From positions 1,340,501 to 1,404,500 of the forward strand of contig NZ_CP150919.1 in the NCBI RefSeq assembly GCF_039909015.1: a stretch of DNA of 64,000 nucleotides. The letters run 5' to 3'. A program made the translations under genes and the position numbers. Below, piece by piece: positions 38,559 through 47,652 of the stretch; position 1 is the stretch's first letter, and every line of letters begins with the position of its first letter. The stretch is from Pseudomonas grandcourensis. GTDB lineage: Bacteria > Pseudomonadota > Gammaproteobacteria > Pseudomonadales > Pseudomonadaceae. Under the pieces are notes generated by a model. That model saw only the letters and a program-made list of their open reading frames with translations. It was not told the origin of the DNA and ran no database searches.

Positions 38559-39317
38559 ATGAGTCATACCCCCGCGCGCTTTGCCTTGAATGCCGTAGCC
38601 CGCTTGCGCGATCAGCGTGAGGAGGAGGGCATCAAGCCGATTCAGGCCCGCGGCTGGCGCGCGACGCGCTGCCGTGACTGCCGGGTGATCGAGAGCCACT
38701 GCCTGTGCGCATGGCGCCCGCAGGTCGCTACCCGCTCCGGCGTTTGCCTGATTATGACCAACAAGGAAGTGTTCAAACCGAGCAACACCGGTTGGCTGAT
38801 CGCCGACGTGGTGCCTGACAACCATGCCTTCATCTGGTCCCGTACCGAGACCGATCCGAAGTTGCTGGCGCTGTTGTCCGACCCGCAATGGCAGCCTTAC
38901 CTGGTGTTCCCGGGGGAGTACGTCGAACCTGAACGCGTGACAAACACTGTGGACGTCGATGGCACGAAGCGCCCGCTGTTCATTCTGTTGGATGCGACCT
39001 GGACCGAAGCGCGAAAGATCTTTCGCAAGAGCCCCTATTTCGACCGACTGCCGATCCTCAGCCTGCTGCCGGAGAAACTCTCCCGCTACCGGTTGCGCCG
39101 CTCGACCCGCAGCGAGCATCTGTGCACCGCGGAAGTGGCGGCGCTATGCCTCGACCTTGCAGGCGATGTCGCCGCGGCATCGGCGCTGGATGCCTATTTC
39201 GATGTGTTCAGCCAGCATTACCTCGACGCCAAACACCAGTTGGACATGAACGTTTCGACCCCGGCGCACGCCGAGTTGATGCCCTATGTCCGGTCGGTCA
39301 CCCCATTGATGGACTGA
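38559..39317 (+). CDS. tapT: DTW-domain tRNA-uridine aminocarboxypropyltransferase
   Basis: DTW proteins (TapT/YfiP in E. coli) transfer the aminocarboxypropyl group of SAM to uridine, giving acp3U in tRNA. The 252 residues have an N-terminal Cys cluster (CRDCRVIESHCLC) that could bind zinc, and the family motif as LDATWTEARKI. The C-terminal part (STRSEHLCTAEVAAL) also matches the family. The start at 38559 lacks an obvious Shine-Dalgarno because a hairpin ends one base before it. An in-frame TTG at 38550 is an alternative. It is preceded by a divergent secreted-protein gene. Confidence 0.85.
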   Translation: MSHTPARFALNAVARLRDQREEEGIKPIQARGWRATRCRDCRVIESHCLCAWRPQVATRSGVCLIMTNKEVFKPSNTGWLIADVVPDNHAFIWSRTETDPKLLALLSDPQWQPYLVFPGEYVEPERVTNTVDVDGTKRPLFILLDATWTEARKIFRKSPYFDRLPILSLLPEKLSRYRLRRSTRSEHLCTAEVAALCLDLAGDVAAASALDAYFDVFSQHYLDAKHQLDMNVSTPAHAELMPYVRSVTPLMD

Positions 39318-39535
39318 TTGTCGCGCATACTGCAATAAAGTGTACCGGCCATGCTGCTTGACCACCCCGGCTTCGCTGGGCATGCTTGGCGCCGATTAGG
39401 GTGCGACCGGAATTTTCGACGCCGTTTTTTGCGTTGAGCGTGCCTTGTCAGTGCAGCTCCGTGGCTGTGTCTTGACTTGCTTTGGCGAGGTCCGAATGCA
39501 TCGGGCGTCCCATGAAAAACAGGATCATTTGAAAA

Positions 39536-40186
39536 ATGGCCACATACGAAATCCTGATTGCCGATGACCACCCACTTTTTCGTAGTGCCTTGCATCAAGC
39601 GCTGACCCTGGGCCTTGGCCCGGATGTGCGTCTGGTGGAAGTGGCGAGCATCGCCGAACTGGAAGTTCGCCTGACCGAAAAGTCCGACTGGGATCTGGTG
39701 CTGCTGGACCTGAACATGCCGGGGGCCTACGGTTTTTCCGGGCTGGTCCTGCTGCGCGGGCAGTACCCGCAGATTCCGGTGGTCATGGTCTCGGCCCAGG
39801 AAGAGCCGACCATCATGGTCAAGTCTCGTGAATTCGGTGCCAGTGGCTTCATTCCCAAATCCAGCGACTTGAGCGTGATTCAGAAAGCCGTGCGTGCGGT
39901 CCTCGATGGCGACGTGTTCTGGCCGCCGCAGGCGTTCGAAGCGGTCAGCGTCTCGGATGAGGCCAAGGCGGCCAGCGAAGGGCTTGCCAGCCTCACCCCG
40001 CAACAGTTCCGTGTGCTGACCATGGTCTGCGAAGGCTTGCTGAACAAGCAGATCGCCTACGAGCTGAGCGTTTCCGAGGCGACTATCAAGGCGCACGTGA
40101 CCGCGATTTTCCGTAAACTGAATGTGCGGACCCGGACCCAGGCCGCGCTGCTCTTGCAACAACTTGAGTCAATTTCCAGCCATTAA
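39536..40186 (+). CDS. erdR: LuxR-type response regulator ErdR
   Basis: The 216 residues comprise a receiver domain with the phosphoacceptor Asp58 (LVLLDLNMPG) and a C-terminal LuxR/FixJ HTH (LLNKQIAYELSVSEATIKAHVTAIFRKLNV). In Pseudomonas a regulator of this type next to dgkA is ErdR, which works with the sensor MxtR on ethanol and acetate use (acsA). The name rests on this synteny and on the sequence as remembered. No kinase gene is nearby, as expected for that orphan arrangement. The 218-bp gap upstream shows no clear element. Confidence 0.75.
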   Translation: MATYEILIADDHPLFRSALHQALTLGLGPDVRLVEVASIAELEVRLTEKSDWDLVLLDLNMPGAYGFSGLVLLRGQYPQIPVVMVSAQEEPTIMVKSREFGASGFIPKSSDLSVIQKAVRAVLDGDVFWPPQAFEAVSVSDEAKAASEGLASLTPQQFRVLTMVCEGLLNKQIAYELSVSEATIKAHVTAIFRKLNVRTRTQAALLLQQLESISSH

Positions 40187-40261
40187 AGGCTGGCAAATTC
40201 ACGCTTTTTTGACTTTGGTTGAACTAGCTTTCTCACTTCTTTTTTGCCAGTTGCCCACTCT

Positions 40262-40624
40262 ATGTCACCTTTCAAAGGCCAGACCGGCCTGAAACGTATT
40301 CTCAATGCTTCCGGTTATTCGCTGGACGGCCTGCGCGCAGCCTTCACCGGTGAAGCCGCCTTTCGGCAATTGGTATTGCTCAACGTCATCCTGATTCCTT
40401 TGTCGTTCTTCCTGAATGTCAGCCGGGTCGAACGGGCGTTGTTGATCGCGGTATGCCTGTTGGCGTTGATCGTCGAGTTGCTCAACTCGGCAGTGGAAGC
40501 GGCCATCGACCGCATTTCCCTTGAGCGGCACCCGCTGTCCAAGAATGCCAAGGACATGGGCAGTGCCGCCCAGTTCGTGGCATTGAGCATGATTGCCCTG
40601 GTGTGGGCGGTGATTCTGCTCTAA
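40262..40624 (+). CDS. dgkA: Diacylglycerol kinase
   Basis: DgkA phosphorylates diacylglycerol to phosphatidic acid in the inner membrane, recycling lipid from membrane-derived glycan synthesis. The 120 residues have an amphipathic N-terminus and three membrane segments. The signature ELLNSAVEAAIDRIS holds catalytic Glu residues, and DMGSAAQ follows. The ATG at 40262 is chosen; an in-frame TTG at 40244 adds six residues. It converges on finR, and the stops overlap by four bases. Confidence 0.94.
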   Translation: MSPFKGQTGLKRILNASGYSLDGLRAAFTGEAAFRQLVLLNVILIPLSFFLNVSRVERALLIAVCLLALIVELLNSAVEAAIDRISLERHPLSKNAKDMGSAAQFVALSMIALVWAVILL

Positions 40625-41547
40625 GCGATCGTCGGCAGCACGATCTCGTCGCTGCGCTGGACCCCGGCGGTGAAGGCGCGGCACAGATCGAGGAACTCGC
40701 GCATCGCCGAGGTCTGATATTTCTGTTTATGCCAGATGAAATAAAACTGTCGCGCCAGATCCAGATCCGGCGTCTCGACAGGCACCAGGCTGCCGCGGCG
40801 AAATGCGTCGCGCAAAGCCAGCCTGGAAATGCAGCCAATCCCCAAACCTGATTCCACTGCGCGTTTGATCGCTTCGGTGTGTTCAAGCTCGAGGCGGATG
40901 TTTAACGAAGTGCGGTGATGGCGCATGGCTTGATCGAAGGTCAACCGCGTGCCCGAGCCCTGTTCGCGCAAGATCCAGGCTTCGTGGCTCAACTCGTCCA
41001 TGGTGGCCGTGCCGCGCTTGGCCAGCGGATGCTGGGGGGCGCAAAACACCACCAGTTCGTCCTCGACCCAGCTTTGCACTTCGATGTCCGGGTGGCTGCA
41101 GTCGCCTTCGATTAGACCCAGATCAATTTCATAGTGGGCCACTTGTTGCACGATATTGGCAGTGTTCTGCACATGCAGCTTCACCTGGCTTTCCGGGTGA
41201 CGCTGCATGAAGCTGCCGATCAACAATGTGGCCAGGTAATTGCCGATGGTCAGGGTCGCGCCCACGGCCAGTGAGCCGAAACCGGACTTGCCGTTGAGCA
41301 GGTCTTCGATTTCCTTGGCCTGGTCCAACAGCGCCACCGCTTGCGGCAACAGTTGTTTTCCGAGGGCGTTCAGGCTCAACCGTTTACCGGCACGGTCGAA
41401 CAACTGGCAGCTGCACTGGCGCTCCAGTTCGGTGATCGAGGTGCTCGCCGCCGATTGTGAGAGGTTGAGCAGGCCCGCGGCACGGGACACACTTTCCTGC
41501 TGGGCGACGGCGACGAATACTTGAAGTTGACGGAGAGTAAATCGCAT
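40621..41547 (-). CDS. finR: LysR-family regulator FinR
   Basis: The 308-residue protein starts at the ATG at 41547 (MRFTLRQLQVFVAVAQQES), the normal LysR N-terminus. The frame is open further upstream without homology. HTH residues AGLLNLSQSAASTSITELE are followed by a substrate-binding domain. In P. putida the divergent LysR protein FinR activates fpr under superoxide stress. The same arrangement here, with 122 bp between the start codons, supports the name. Confidence 0.85.
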   Translation of the reverse strand: MRFTLRQLQVFVAVAQQESVSRAAGLLNLSQSAASTSITELERQCSCQLFDRAGKRLSLNALGKQLLPQAVALLDQAKEIEDLLNGKSGFGSLAVGATLTIGNYLATLLIGSFMQRHPESQVKLHVQNTANIVQQVAHYEIDLGLIEGDCSHPDIEVQSWVEDELVVFCAPQHPLAKRGTATMDELSHEAWILREQGSGTRLTFDQAMRHHRTSLNIRLELEHTEAIKRAVESGLGIGCISRLALRDAFRRGSLVPVETPDLDLARQFYFIWHKQKYQTSAMREFLDLCRAFTAGVQRSDEIVLPTIA

Positions 41548-41669
41548 ATCGATATAACCGATAACCCTTATCTTAATAATCCATTTAACAGATATTGTCT
41601 CTGCCTTTAGAATGCGATGCAATTGCGCATATCACTGGCGCAGGCAAAATCTCCAGGAGTCCCACGTAC

Positions 41670-42449
41670 ATGAGCAACATGAACCACGAGCGTGTCCTCA
41701 GTGTTCACCACTGGAACGACACTCTGTTCAGCTTCAAGTGCACCCGTGATCCGGGCCTGCGCTTCGAGAACGGTCAGTTCGTGATGATCGGCCTGCAGCA
41801 GCCCAACGGCCGCCCGCTTATGCGCGCTTACTCGATTGCCAGCCCGAACTGGGAAGAGCATCTCGAGTTCTTCAGCATCAAGGTGCCTGATGGTCCGCTG
41901 ACTTCGCAGTTGCAGCATCTGAAGGAAGGCGACGAGATCATCATCAGCAAGAAGCCTACCGGCACGCTGGTACTGGATGACCTGAAGCCTGGCAAACATT
42001 TGTACCTGCTCAGCACCGGTACCGGCCTGGCGCCGTTCATGAGCGTCATCCAGGACCCGGAAACCTACGAGCGTTTCGAAAAAGTGATCCTGTGCCACGG
42101 CGTGCGTTACGTCAACGAAGTCGCTTACCGTGAGTTCATCACCGAGCACCTGCCGCAGAACGAGTTCTTCGGTGATGCGCTGCGTGACAAGTTGATCTAC
42201 TACCCGACCGTGACCCGCGAGCCGTTCGAGAACGAAGGTCGCCTGACCGACCTGATGCGCAGCGGCAAGCTGTTCAGCGACATCGGTCTGCCACCGATCA
42301 ACCCGCAGGACGACCGCGCCATGCTGTGCGGCAGCCCGAGCATGCTCGACGAGACCAGCGAAGTGCTGAACAGCTTCGGCCTGAAGGTTTCGCCGCGGAT
42401 GCGCGAGCCGGGTGACTACCTGATCGAGCGTGCGTTCGTCGAGAAGTAA
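41670..42449 (+). CDS. fpr: Ferredoxin-NADP reductase
   Basis: Fpr moves electrons between NADPH and ferredoxin or flavodoxin with FAD and contributes to oxidative-stress defence. The ATG at 41670 gives 259 residues starting MSNMNHERVLSVHHW; the 25 upstream in-frame residues are not conserved. The FAD site RAYSIAS, the NADP site GTGLAPFMSVI and the C-terminal AFVEK ending are typical. It is divergent from finR and ends in a strong terminator. Confidence 0.96.
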   Translation: MSNMNHERVLSVHHWNDTLFSFKCTRDPGLRFENGQFVMIGLQQPNGRPLMRAYSIASPNWEEHLEFFSIKVPDGPLTSQLQHLKEGDEIIISKKPTGTLVLDDLKPGKHLYLLSTGTGLAPFMSVIQDPETYERFEKVILCHGVRYVNEVAYREFITEHLPQNEFFGDALRDKLIYYPTVTREPFENEGRLTDLMRSGKLFSDIGLPPINPQDDRAMLCGSPSMLDETSEVLNSFGLKVSPRMREPGDYLIERAFVEK

Positions 42450-42465
42450 GAAGCGCGCAACACTG

Positions 42466-42502
42466 AAAAGCCCGCGTTGCCTCAAGGCAACGCGGGCTTT
42501 TT
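42466..42502 (+). terminator. fpr intrinsic terminator
   Basis: AAAAGCCCGCGTTGCC (42466-42481) pairs with GGCAACGCGGGCTTTTT (42486-42502) around TCAA. The T tract is part of the arm. It lies 16 bp after the fpr stop. Confidence 0.9.
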
Positions 42503-42510
42503 GCTTTCCT

Positions 42511-42585
42511 GTAGGAGCTGCCGAAGGCTGCGATCTTTTGATCTGACATCAAAGTCAAAAGATCGCAGCCTGCGGCAGCTCCTAC
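42511..42585. repeat. REP-like inverted repeat overlapping the trmO stop
   Basis: A 31-base arm (42511-42541, core GTAGGAGCTGCCG) is inverted at 42555-42585 around 13 bases. This is a second REP family, distinct from the GTGGGAGCG type at 13931, 43361 and 63518. The right arm contains the stop codon of trmO (42582-42584). Confidence 0.85.
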
Positions 42586-43283
42586 GTGTTGGCTGCCGGG
42601 ATAACTTCAAGGATGCGGATCAGCTCCGGTGTCGGATAGTGCCAACGCACATCGACATCCCAAAACTGCGCGCCGTACTCCCGCTCCGGTGCAGGCGTTT
42701 GATAGGCTGGGCGCGGATCTTGCGCCAGGCATTGCTCGATCAACTCGACCAAAGGCTCTGCAAGGCGCTGGGCATGCTCGTGAGCCTGTTGCAGCGCTGT
42801 GTCCGTCCACTGCACGGGAATCAGTTGCGGCGCAGCGCTGGCGATGCTGTTGGCGGCTGTGTCGATGATGTCGGCGTAGGGCACGTAGGGTTTGATATCG
42901 AGAATCGGCGTGCCATCCAGCAGATCGATGCCCGAGATCCACAGCCGGCCGGCTTCGACCTTGTCCAGTTTCACCACTGACTGCCCGATGCCATTGGGGC
43001 GGTGGGTGGCGCGGGTGGCGAACACGCCCATGGATTTATTGCCGCCGAGGCGAGGGGGGCGGACCTTCAGGCGAGGCTTTTCCTCCAGGGCCTGGTGGAA
43101 CAGGAACAGCAGCCACACGTGGCTGACCTGCTCCAGGCCCTGCACCGCGTCCCCTTGATCGAATGGCGCCACCAGTTCCAGCACCCCACGGGCAGCCGGG
43201 GCCAGTTGGGGTTGGCGCGGAATGGCGAACTTCTCCTTGAAGCAGGAGTGCACGAAGCCGATGGGGGAAACGCTGTAGGTCAT
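42582..43283 (-). CDS. trmO: tRNA (N6-threonylcarbamoyladenosine(37)-N6)-methyltransferase
   Basis: TrmO (TsaA/YaeB fold) methylates t6A37 in some threonine tRNAs using SAM. The ATG at 43283 gives 233 residues beginning MTYSVSPIGFVHS. The long upstream frame passes through REP sequence and is not coding. The family signature FATRATHRPNGIGQS and LLDGTPILDIKPYVPYAD are present. The last residues and the TAG stop lie in or next to a REP arm. Confidence 0.9.
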   Translation of the reverse strand: MTYSVSPIGFVHSCFKEKFAIPRQPQLAPAARGVLELVAPFDQGDAVQGLEQVSHVWLLFLFHQALEEKPRLKVRPPRLGGNKSMGVFATRATHRPNGIGQSVVKLDKVEAGRLWISGIDLLDGTPILDIKPYVPYADIIDTAANSIASAAPQLIPVQWTDTALQQAHEHAQRLAEPLVELIEQCLAQDPRPAYQTPAPEREYGAQFWDVDVRWHYPTPELIRILEVIPAANT

Positions 43284-43360
43284 GGTTTGGGGTCGAGGCG
43301 GAATTAAGGCAGGCATGATAACCCACACGGCCTTTGGCCCGGTGGCGCCTGTAAGTCCGT

Positions 43361-43454
43361 CATCGCGGGCAAGCCACGCTCCCACAGGTTTTGTGGCGGG
43401 CACAAGTTCTGTGTGCGCTCGAGAACCCTGTGGGAGCGTGGCTTGCCCGCGATG
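43361..43454. repeat. REP doublet between trmO and the SDR gene
   Basis: A 27-base arm (43361-43387, ending ACGCTCCCACAG) is perfectly inverted at 43428-43454 (starting CTGTGGGAGCGTGG) around 40 bases. The doublet lies upstream of trmO and just downstream of the rhlG-like gene stop, and the core is a variant of the accA-tilS REP. Confidence 0.9.
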
Positions 43455-43468
43455 GCCGCACCGCCGAT

Positions 43469-44239
43469 CTAGAGACTGAACCCGCCATCCAGCGGAATGA
43501 TATTCCCGGTCATGTAGGCCCCTGCGGTACTCGCCAGACTGATCGCCAACGCCGCCATCTCTTCCTCGCGGCCCCAACGCTTCATCGGGATCTGCGCCGT
43601 ATCCTCGGCCAATGCCTGTTCATCACTGCCAATGTGCTGGGTCATCTTGCTCGGAAAACGCCCCGGGGCGATCACATTGACGTTGATGTGCTGGCTGACC
43701 AGTTCTCGTGCCAGAATCCTCGACAGTTGGTGCAACGCAGCCTTGCTCGGCCCGTAGGCATACGCTTGCTCGCCGAAGGAGGAAATCCCGGCCACCGATC
43801 CGATGTTGATGATCCGCGCCGGATTCGCTTCGGAGCCGGCCTTGCGCAGCAGGGGCAGGAACTGCTGGATGCAGTTGAACACCGAGGTCACATTGAGCTG
43901 CATGACCTTCTCCCAGCCCTTGATCGGGTAGCTCTCCAGCGGTGCGCCCCAGGTGGTGCCGGCATTGTTCACCAGGATGTCCAGATGAGTGATCTGCTCG
44001 CCCAGGCGGGTGGCCAGTTGCAGGACGCCCTCTTCGGTGGCGAGGTTGGCCGCGATGGCGTGGCAGCGGCCAAGTGCACCGAGTTCGTCAGCGGTTTGCA
44101 GACAGGCTTCGACGTCGCGCGCACAGACGTACACGATGGCGCCAGCCTCGACGTAGGCCTTGGCGATCATCTTGCCGATACCACGGGTGCCGCCGGTCAC
44201 CAGGGCGGTGCGGCCTTGCAGGGAAAAGTAGGGATGCAT
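43469..44239 (-). CDS. rhlG: RhlG-like short-chain dehydrogenase/reductase
   Basis: The 256 residues are a classical SDR with the NAD(P) motif GGTRGIG, NNAG, the catalytic Ser in INIGSVAGIS and YxxxK in YAYGPSKAALHQ. The C-terminal GAYMTGNIIPLDGG is typical. The sequence is very similar to what I recall of P. aeruginosa RhlG, an NADPH-dependent ketoacyl reductase linked to rhamnolipid formation. The in vivo substrate is uncertain. It stands alone between a REP doublet and an unrelated gene. Confidence 0.8.
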   Translation of the reverse strand: MHPYFSLQGRTALVTGGTRGIGKMIAKAYVEAGAIVYVCARDVEACLQTADELGALGRCHAIAANLATEEGVLQLATRLGEQITHLDILVNNAGTTWGAPLESYPIKGWEKVMQLNVTSVFNCIQQFLPLLRKAGSEANPARIINIGSVAGISSFGEQAYAYGPSKAALHQLSRILARELVSQHINVNVIAPGRFPSKMTQHIGSDEQALAEDTAQIPMKRWGREEEMAALAISLASTAGAYMTGNIIPLDGGFSL

Positions 44240-44375
44240 GGCGAATCCTTCAGAACTGAGGTCTTTAAACCCTAGTCGTCAGCCGCCAGAAGCGGAGCCA
44301 CTATTTTTGTGCGGAATGGGGGGCCATATGGCCCGGCCTTGAACTGCATGCATGCCGTTCAAGGCCAGCGGGCGT

Positions 44376-44846
44376 TTATTGCGGGCGAACGCGCAAGGTC
44401 AGGCCCTTGAGGAAGTTGCGCAGCAGCTGGTCGCCGCACGGGCGATAGTTGGTGTGGCCGAACTTGCGGAACAGCGCGCTCAGCTCAGGCTTGGACACCG
44501 GGAACTCGGCGGCCTTGAGGATCGCGTGCATGTCGTCTTCTTTGAGCTCGAACGCCACCCGTAGCTTTTTCAGGATGATGTTGTTGGTCACCGGCACTTC
44601 GATCGGCTGCGGCGGACGGCTTTCGTCCTTGCCGCGCTTGAAGACCACCAGGCCGTCGAGAAAGTGCGCCATGACTTCGTCCGGGCAGCGTACGAAACCT
44701 TCCTCGTCTTCCTCTTTCTTGTCGAGGTAGGTCAGCAGGTCCGGCAGGGTCACGTCCATGTCGCCGAGCTTGATGATCTCGATGACTTTCTTGTCGCTGA
44801 TGTCGAGCATGTAGCGCACGCTGCGCAGTACGTCGTTATGAATCAT
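44376..44846 (-). CDS. DUF1456 (YehS-like) protein
   Basis: The 156 residues contain two similar halves, IHNDVLRSVRYMLDISDKKV and TNNIILKKLRVAFELKEDDM, a repeat layout typical of DUF1456 (YehS). The C-terminus GHTNYRPCGDQLLRNFLKGL also fits. No enzyme motif is visible and the function is unknown. It is separated from its neighbours by 136 and 75 bp and may be monocistronic. Confidence 0.85.
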   Translation of the reverse strand: MIHNDVLRSVRYMLDISDKKVIEIIKLGDMDVTLPDLLTYLDKKEEDEEGFVRCPDEVMAHFLDGLVVFKRGKDESRPPQPIEVPVTNNIILKKLRVAFELKEDDMHAILKAAEFPVSKPELSALFRKFGHTNYRPCGDQLLRNFLKGLTLRVRPQ

Positions 44847-44921
44847 GTGGGCAGTCCTGATATTCAGCTGTGGGCGTCGCGGCCAGGCGCGGCGCCGAAA
44901 TGTATGGCGGCGAGAAAAGCC

Positions 44922-45632
44922 TTAGAACTTCTCTTTGCCGGACAGGTAGCGCCATTGCCCCACCGGCACTTTGCCGATGGACACGCCGCCGATGCGGATG
45001 CGACGGATGGCGATGACCTTGAGGCCGACCGCCTGGCAAAGCAGGGCGATGATGCCCGGCTGCGGGTTCTTCATGGCAAAGCGCAGGCGGTTCTCGTTCT
45101 GCCAGCTGGCCTTGACCGCCGGCAACTCTTTGCCCTTGTAGGTCAGGCCGTGATTCAGGCGGTTCAGGCCGTGGGCCACCATCTCGCCTTCAACCTCGAC
45201 CACATACTCTTGCTCGATCTTGCTGGAGTCGGCGGTGAGTTTGCGCAGGATTTTCCAGTCCTGGGTGAACACCAGCAGACCGCTGGCGTTGGCCTGCAGG
45301 TCGGTGCTGGCGGTCAGGCGCAGGAAGTGCCCGCGCAACGGGCGCTTGCCGTAGCGGTGCTCTTCGCTCAGGGTCTCGGCGCCGAGGGTGGCCATGGCGG
45401 TGTCTGCATCCATGCCGGCGGGCACGTTGAGCAGCAGGGTCACCGGTTCCGGCGCGGTGGCCTTGGCTTCGGGATCAAGCTCGACTTTCTGGGTGTCGAC
45501 CTTGAATTGCGGCTCGTCGATGACCACACCGTCGACGGTGACCCAGCCGCCCTCGATGAACAGCTCAGCCTCCCGACGGGAACAGCCGACGAGTTCGATG
45601 AGGCGTTTGGAGAGACGAATCGGGTCAGTCAT
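44922..45632 (-). CDS. rRNA/tRNA pseudouridine synthase, RluF/RsuA type
   Basis: The 236 residues have an N-terminal S4 RNA-binding domain (RLSKRLIELVGCSRREAELFI) and a pseudouridine synthase core. In place of the usual GRLDxxTxGLL it has STDLQANASGLLVFT, where the Asp is the presumed nucleophile. The C-terminal GLKVIAIRRIRIG motif is conserved. The ATG at 45632 is chosen over the longer frame. The target uridine is not identifiable; RluF-like is the best guess. Confidence 0.85.
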   Translation of the reverse strand: MTDPIRLSKRLIELVGCSRREAELFIEGGWVTVDGVVIDEPQFKVDTQKVELDPEAKATAPEPVTLLLNVPAGMDADTAMATLGAETLSEEHRYGKRPLRGHFLRLTASTDLQANASGLLVFTQDWKILRKLTADSSKIEQEYVVEVEGEMVAHGLNRLNHGLTYKGKELPAVKASWQNENRLRFAMKNPQPGIIALLCQAVGLKVIAIRRIRIGGVSIGKVPVGQWRYLSGKEKF

Positions 45633-45728
45633 GTCAGGGCCGTAACAAAAAGGGGGTGGGCATTGTACCTGCCTGGCGCCGGTTAATCCCGGTTCCATTT
45701 CAATACATGTTTTTGGTTTTATGGTGTA

Positions 45729-46202
45729 TCAGCCATTGCGCGTGAGTTTTTCATCCTGACGCATCCGCATGTGCAACAACGGATACGGCTGCCCCATGCC
45801 ATCGACCTCCGAGCGACCGATGACCTCGAAGCCCTGCTTGAAGTAAAAGCCGAGGGCTTGCGGGTTCTGTTCGTTGACGTCCAGTTCGCAGGCGTTCAGG
45901 TGTTCCAGGGCATAGCGCAGCAATTTCTTGCCCAGGCCCTGGCCGCGATGGTCCGGGTCGATGAAGAGCATTTCGATCTTGCCGGCCGCAACGCCGGCGA
46001 ACCCGGTGATGCGCTGGCTCGAATCCTTGGTGCAGATCAGCATCACCGAGTCGAGGTAGCGGGTCAGCACCAGGTTCTTCAGCAGTTCGATGTAGCTGTC
46101 CGGCAGAAAATCATGGGTGGCGCGGACCGAGGCCTCCCAGACCCGGGTCAATTCTTCGTAGTCGCCGAGTTTCGGCGTGTGGATGACCGAATGCTGACGC
46201 AT
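45729..46202 (-). CDS. GNAT acetyltransferase
   Basis: The 157 residues show the GNAT core, with KIEMLFIDPDHRGQGLGKKLL carrying the acetyl-CoA-binding R/QxxGxG/A loop and NEQNPQALGFYFKQGFEVIGR at the C-terminal strand. It resembles the YjaB/Pat-like small acetyltransferases. The acceptor is unknown. It lies downstream of rimO in the same direction, but a terminator separates them. Confidence 0.85.
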   Translation of the reverse strand: MRQHSVIHTPKLGDYEELTRVWEASVRATHDFLPDSYIELLKNLVLTRYLDSVMLICTKDSSQRITGFAGVAAGKIEMLFIDPDHRGQGLGKKLLRYALEHLNACELDVNEQNPQALGFYFKQGFEVIGRSEVDGMGQPYPLLHMRMRQDEKLTRNG

Positions 46203-46262
46203 GCCCGTCTGCCTCTTGTGCAGTGGTTGATAGGAATCCTTTCAACCTCAAACAATAGCCGT

Positions 46263-46300
46263 AAAAAAGCCCCGCATCTCGTCAGGAGAGCGGGGCTTTG
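46263..46300 (-). terminator. rimO terminator
   Basis: On the minus strand, GCAAAGCCCCGC pairs with GCGGGGCTTTTTT (plus-strand 46263-46300), with CTC/GAG extending the inner stem. It lies 15 bp after the rimO stop. Confidence 0.85.
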
Positions 46301-46314
46301 CGTATTTTTTGCGT

Positions 46315-47652
46315 TTAGATCTGTTCAGCCCACAGATCGTATTCGTCGGCGTCGGTCACTTTGCACCAGACCTTGTCGCCCGGCTTCAGGTTGCTGCCGT
46401 TGTCGATGAATACGTTGCCGTCGATTTCCGGGGCATCGAAGAAGCAGCGGCCGACCGCGCCTTGCTCGTCGACTTCATCGACCAGCACTTCGATTTCACG
46501 GCCGATGCGCATTTGCAGGCGCGCCGAGCTGATGGCTTGCTGGTGCGCCATGAAGCGCTCCCAACGGTCCTGCTTGACGTCGTCCGGGACGACTTCCAGG
46601 TCCAGGTCATTGGCCGGTGCGCCTTCTACCGGCGAGTACTGGAAGCAGCCGACGCGGTCGAGCTGTGCTTCGGTCAGCCAGTTCAGCAGGTACTGGAAGT
46701 CTTCTTCGGTCTCGCCCGGGAAGCCGACGATGAAGGTCGAACGGATGATCAGGTCTGGGCAGATTTCGCGCCAGTTCTTGATCCGCGCCAGGGTCTTGTC
46801 TTCGAAGGCCGGGCGTTTCATCGACTTCAGCACTTTCGGACTGGCGTGCTGGAACGGGATGTCCAGGTACGGCAGGATCTTGCCGGCGGCCATCAACGGG
46901 ATCAGTTCGTCAACGTGTGGGTACGGGTAAACGTAGTGCAGGCGAACCCAGACACCGAGAGTGCTCAGGGCTTCGCAGAGTTCGGTCATGCGGGTTTTCA
47001 CCGGCGCGCCGTTCCAGAAACCGGTGCGGTACTTCACGTCGACGCCGTAGGCGCTGGTGTCCTGGGAGATCACCAGCAGCTCTTTGACGCCGGACTTGAC
47101 CAGGCGCTGGGCTTCGTCGAGCACATCGCCCACCGGACGGCTGACCAGTTTGCCGCGCATCGACGGGATGATGCAGAAGCTGCAGCTGTGGTTGCAGCCT
47201 TCGGAAATCTTCAGGTAGGCGTAGTGGCGCGGGGTCAGCTTGATGCCTTGCGGCGGCACCAGGTCGATCAGAGGGTTGTGGTCCTGGCGTGGCGGCACGA
47301 CTTCGTGCACGGCGTTGATCACTTGCTCGTACTGCTGCGGACCGGTCACGGCCAGCACGCTCGGGTGTACGTTGCGAATGTTGCCTTCTTCGACGCCCAT
47401 GCAGCCGGTCACGATGACCTTGCCGTTTTCCTTGATGGCTTCGCCGATCACTTCCAGGGACTCGGCCTTGGCCGAATCGATGAAGCCGCACGTGTTGACT
47501 ACCACGACGTCGGCGTCCTGGTAGGTGGACACCACGTCATAGCCTTCCATGCGCAGCTGGGTAAGGATGCGCTCGGAGTCGACCAGTGCTTTGGGGCAAC
47601 CCAGGGATACGAAGCCAACCTTTGGATTGGCCGGCGCAGGAGTGGTGGACAT
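46315..47652 (-). CDS. rimO: Ribosomal protein S12 methylthiotransferase
   Basis: RimO adds a methylthio group to Asp89 of ribosomal protein S12 by radical SAM chemistry. The 445 residues have an N-terminal UPF0004 domain ([14 protein letters not shown]), a radical SAM motif CNHSCSFC, and a C-terminal TRAM domain. A methylthiotransferase of the MiaB type is less likely given the length and the S12-type substrate loop. A strong terminator follows. It is divergent from kup with a 293-bp gap in which I see no clear element. Confidence 0.94.
   Translation of the reverse strand: MSTTPAPANPKVGFVSLGCPKALVDSERILTQLRMEGYDVVSTYQDADVVVVNTCGFIDSAKAESLEVIGEAIKENGKVIVTGCMGVEEGNIRNVHPSVLAVTGPQQYEQVINAVHEVVPPRQDHNPLIDLVPPQGIKLTPRHYAYLKISEGCNHSCSFCIIPSMRGKLVSRPVGDVLDEAQRLVKSGVKELLVISQDTSAYGVDVKYRTGFWNGAPVKTRMTELCEALSTLGVWVRLHYVYPYPHVDELIPLMAAGKILPYLDIPFQHASPKVLKSMKRPAFEDKTLARIKNWREICPDLIIRSTFIVGFPGETEEDFQYLLNWLTEAQLDRVGCFQYSPVEGAPANDLDLEVVPDDVKQDRWERFMAHQQAISSARLQMRIGREIEVLVDEVDEQGAVGRCFFDAPEIDGNVFIDNGSNLKPGDKVWCKVTDADEYDLWAEQI

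Noticed and set aside
38370..39119. N-terminal extension of the secreted PA3611-like frame to 390 codons
   Set aside because: The extension runs antisense to the DTW gene. A signal peptide and a ribosome-binding site at 38369 show the real start.
43284..43577. N-terminal extension of trmO to 331 codons
   Set aside because: It passes through a REP doublet and into the rhlG-like gene; the conserved start is at 43283.
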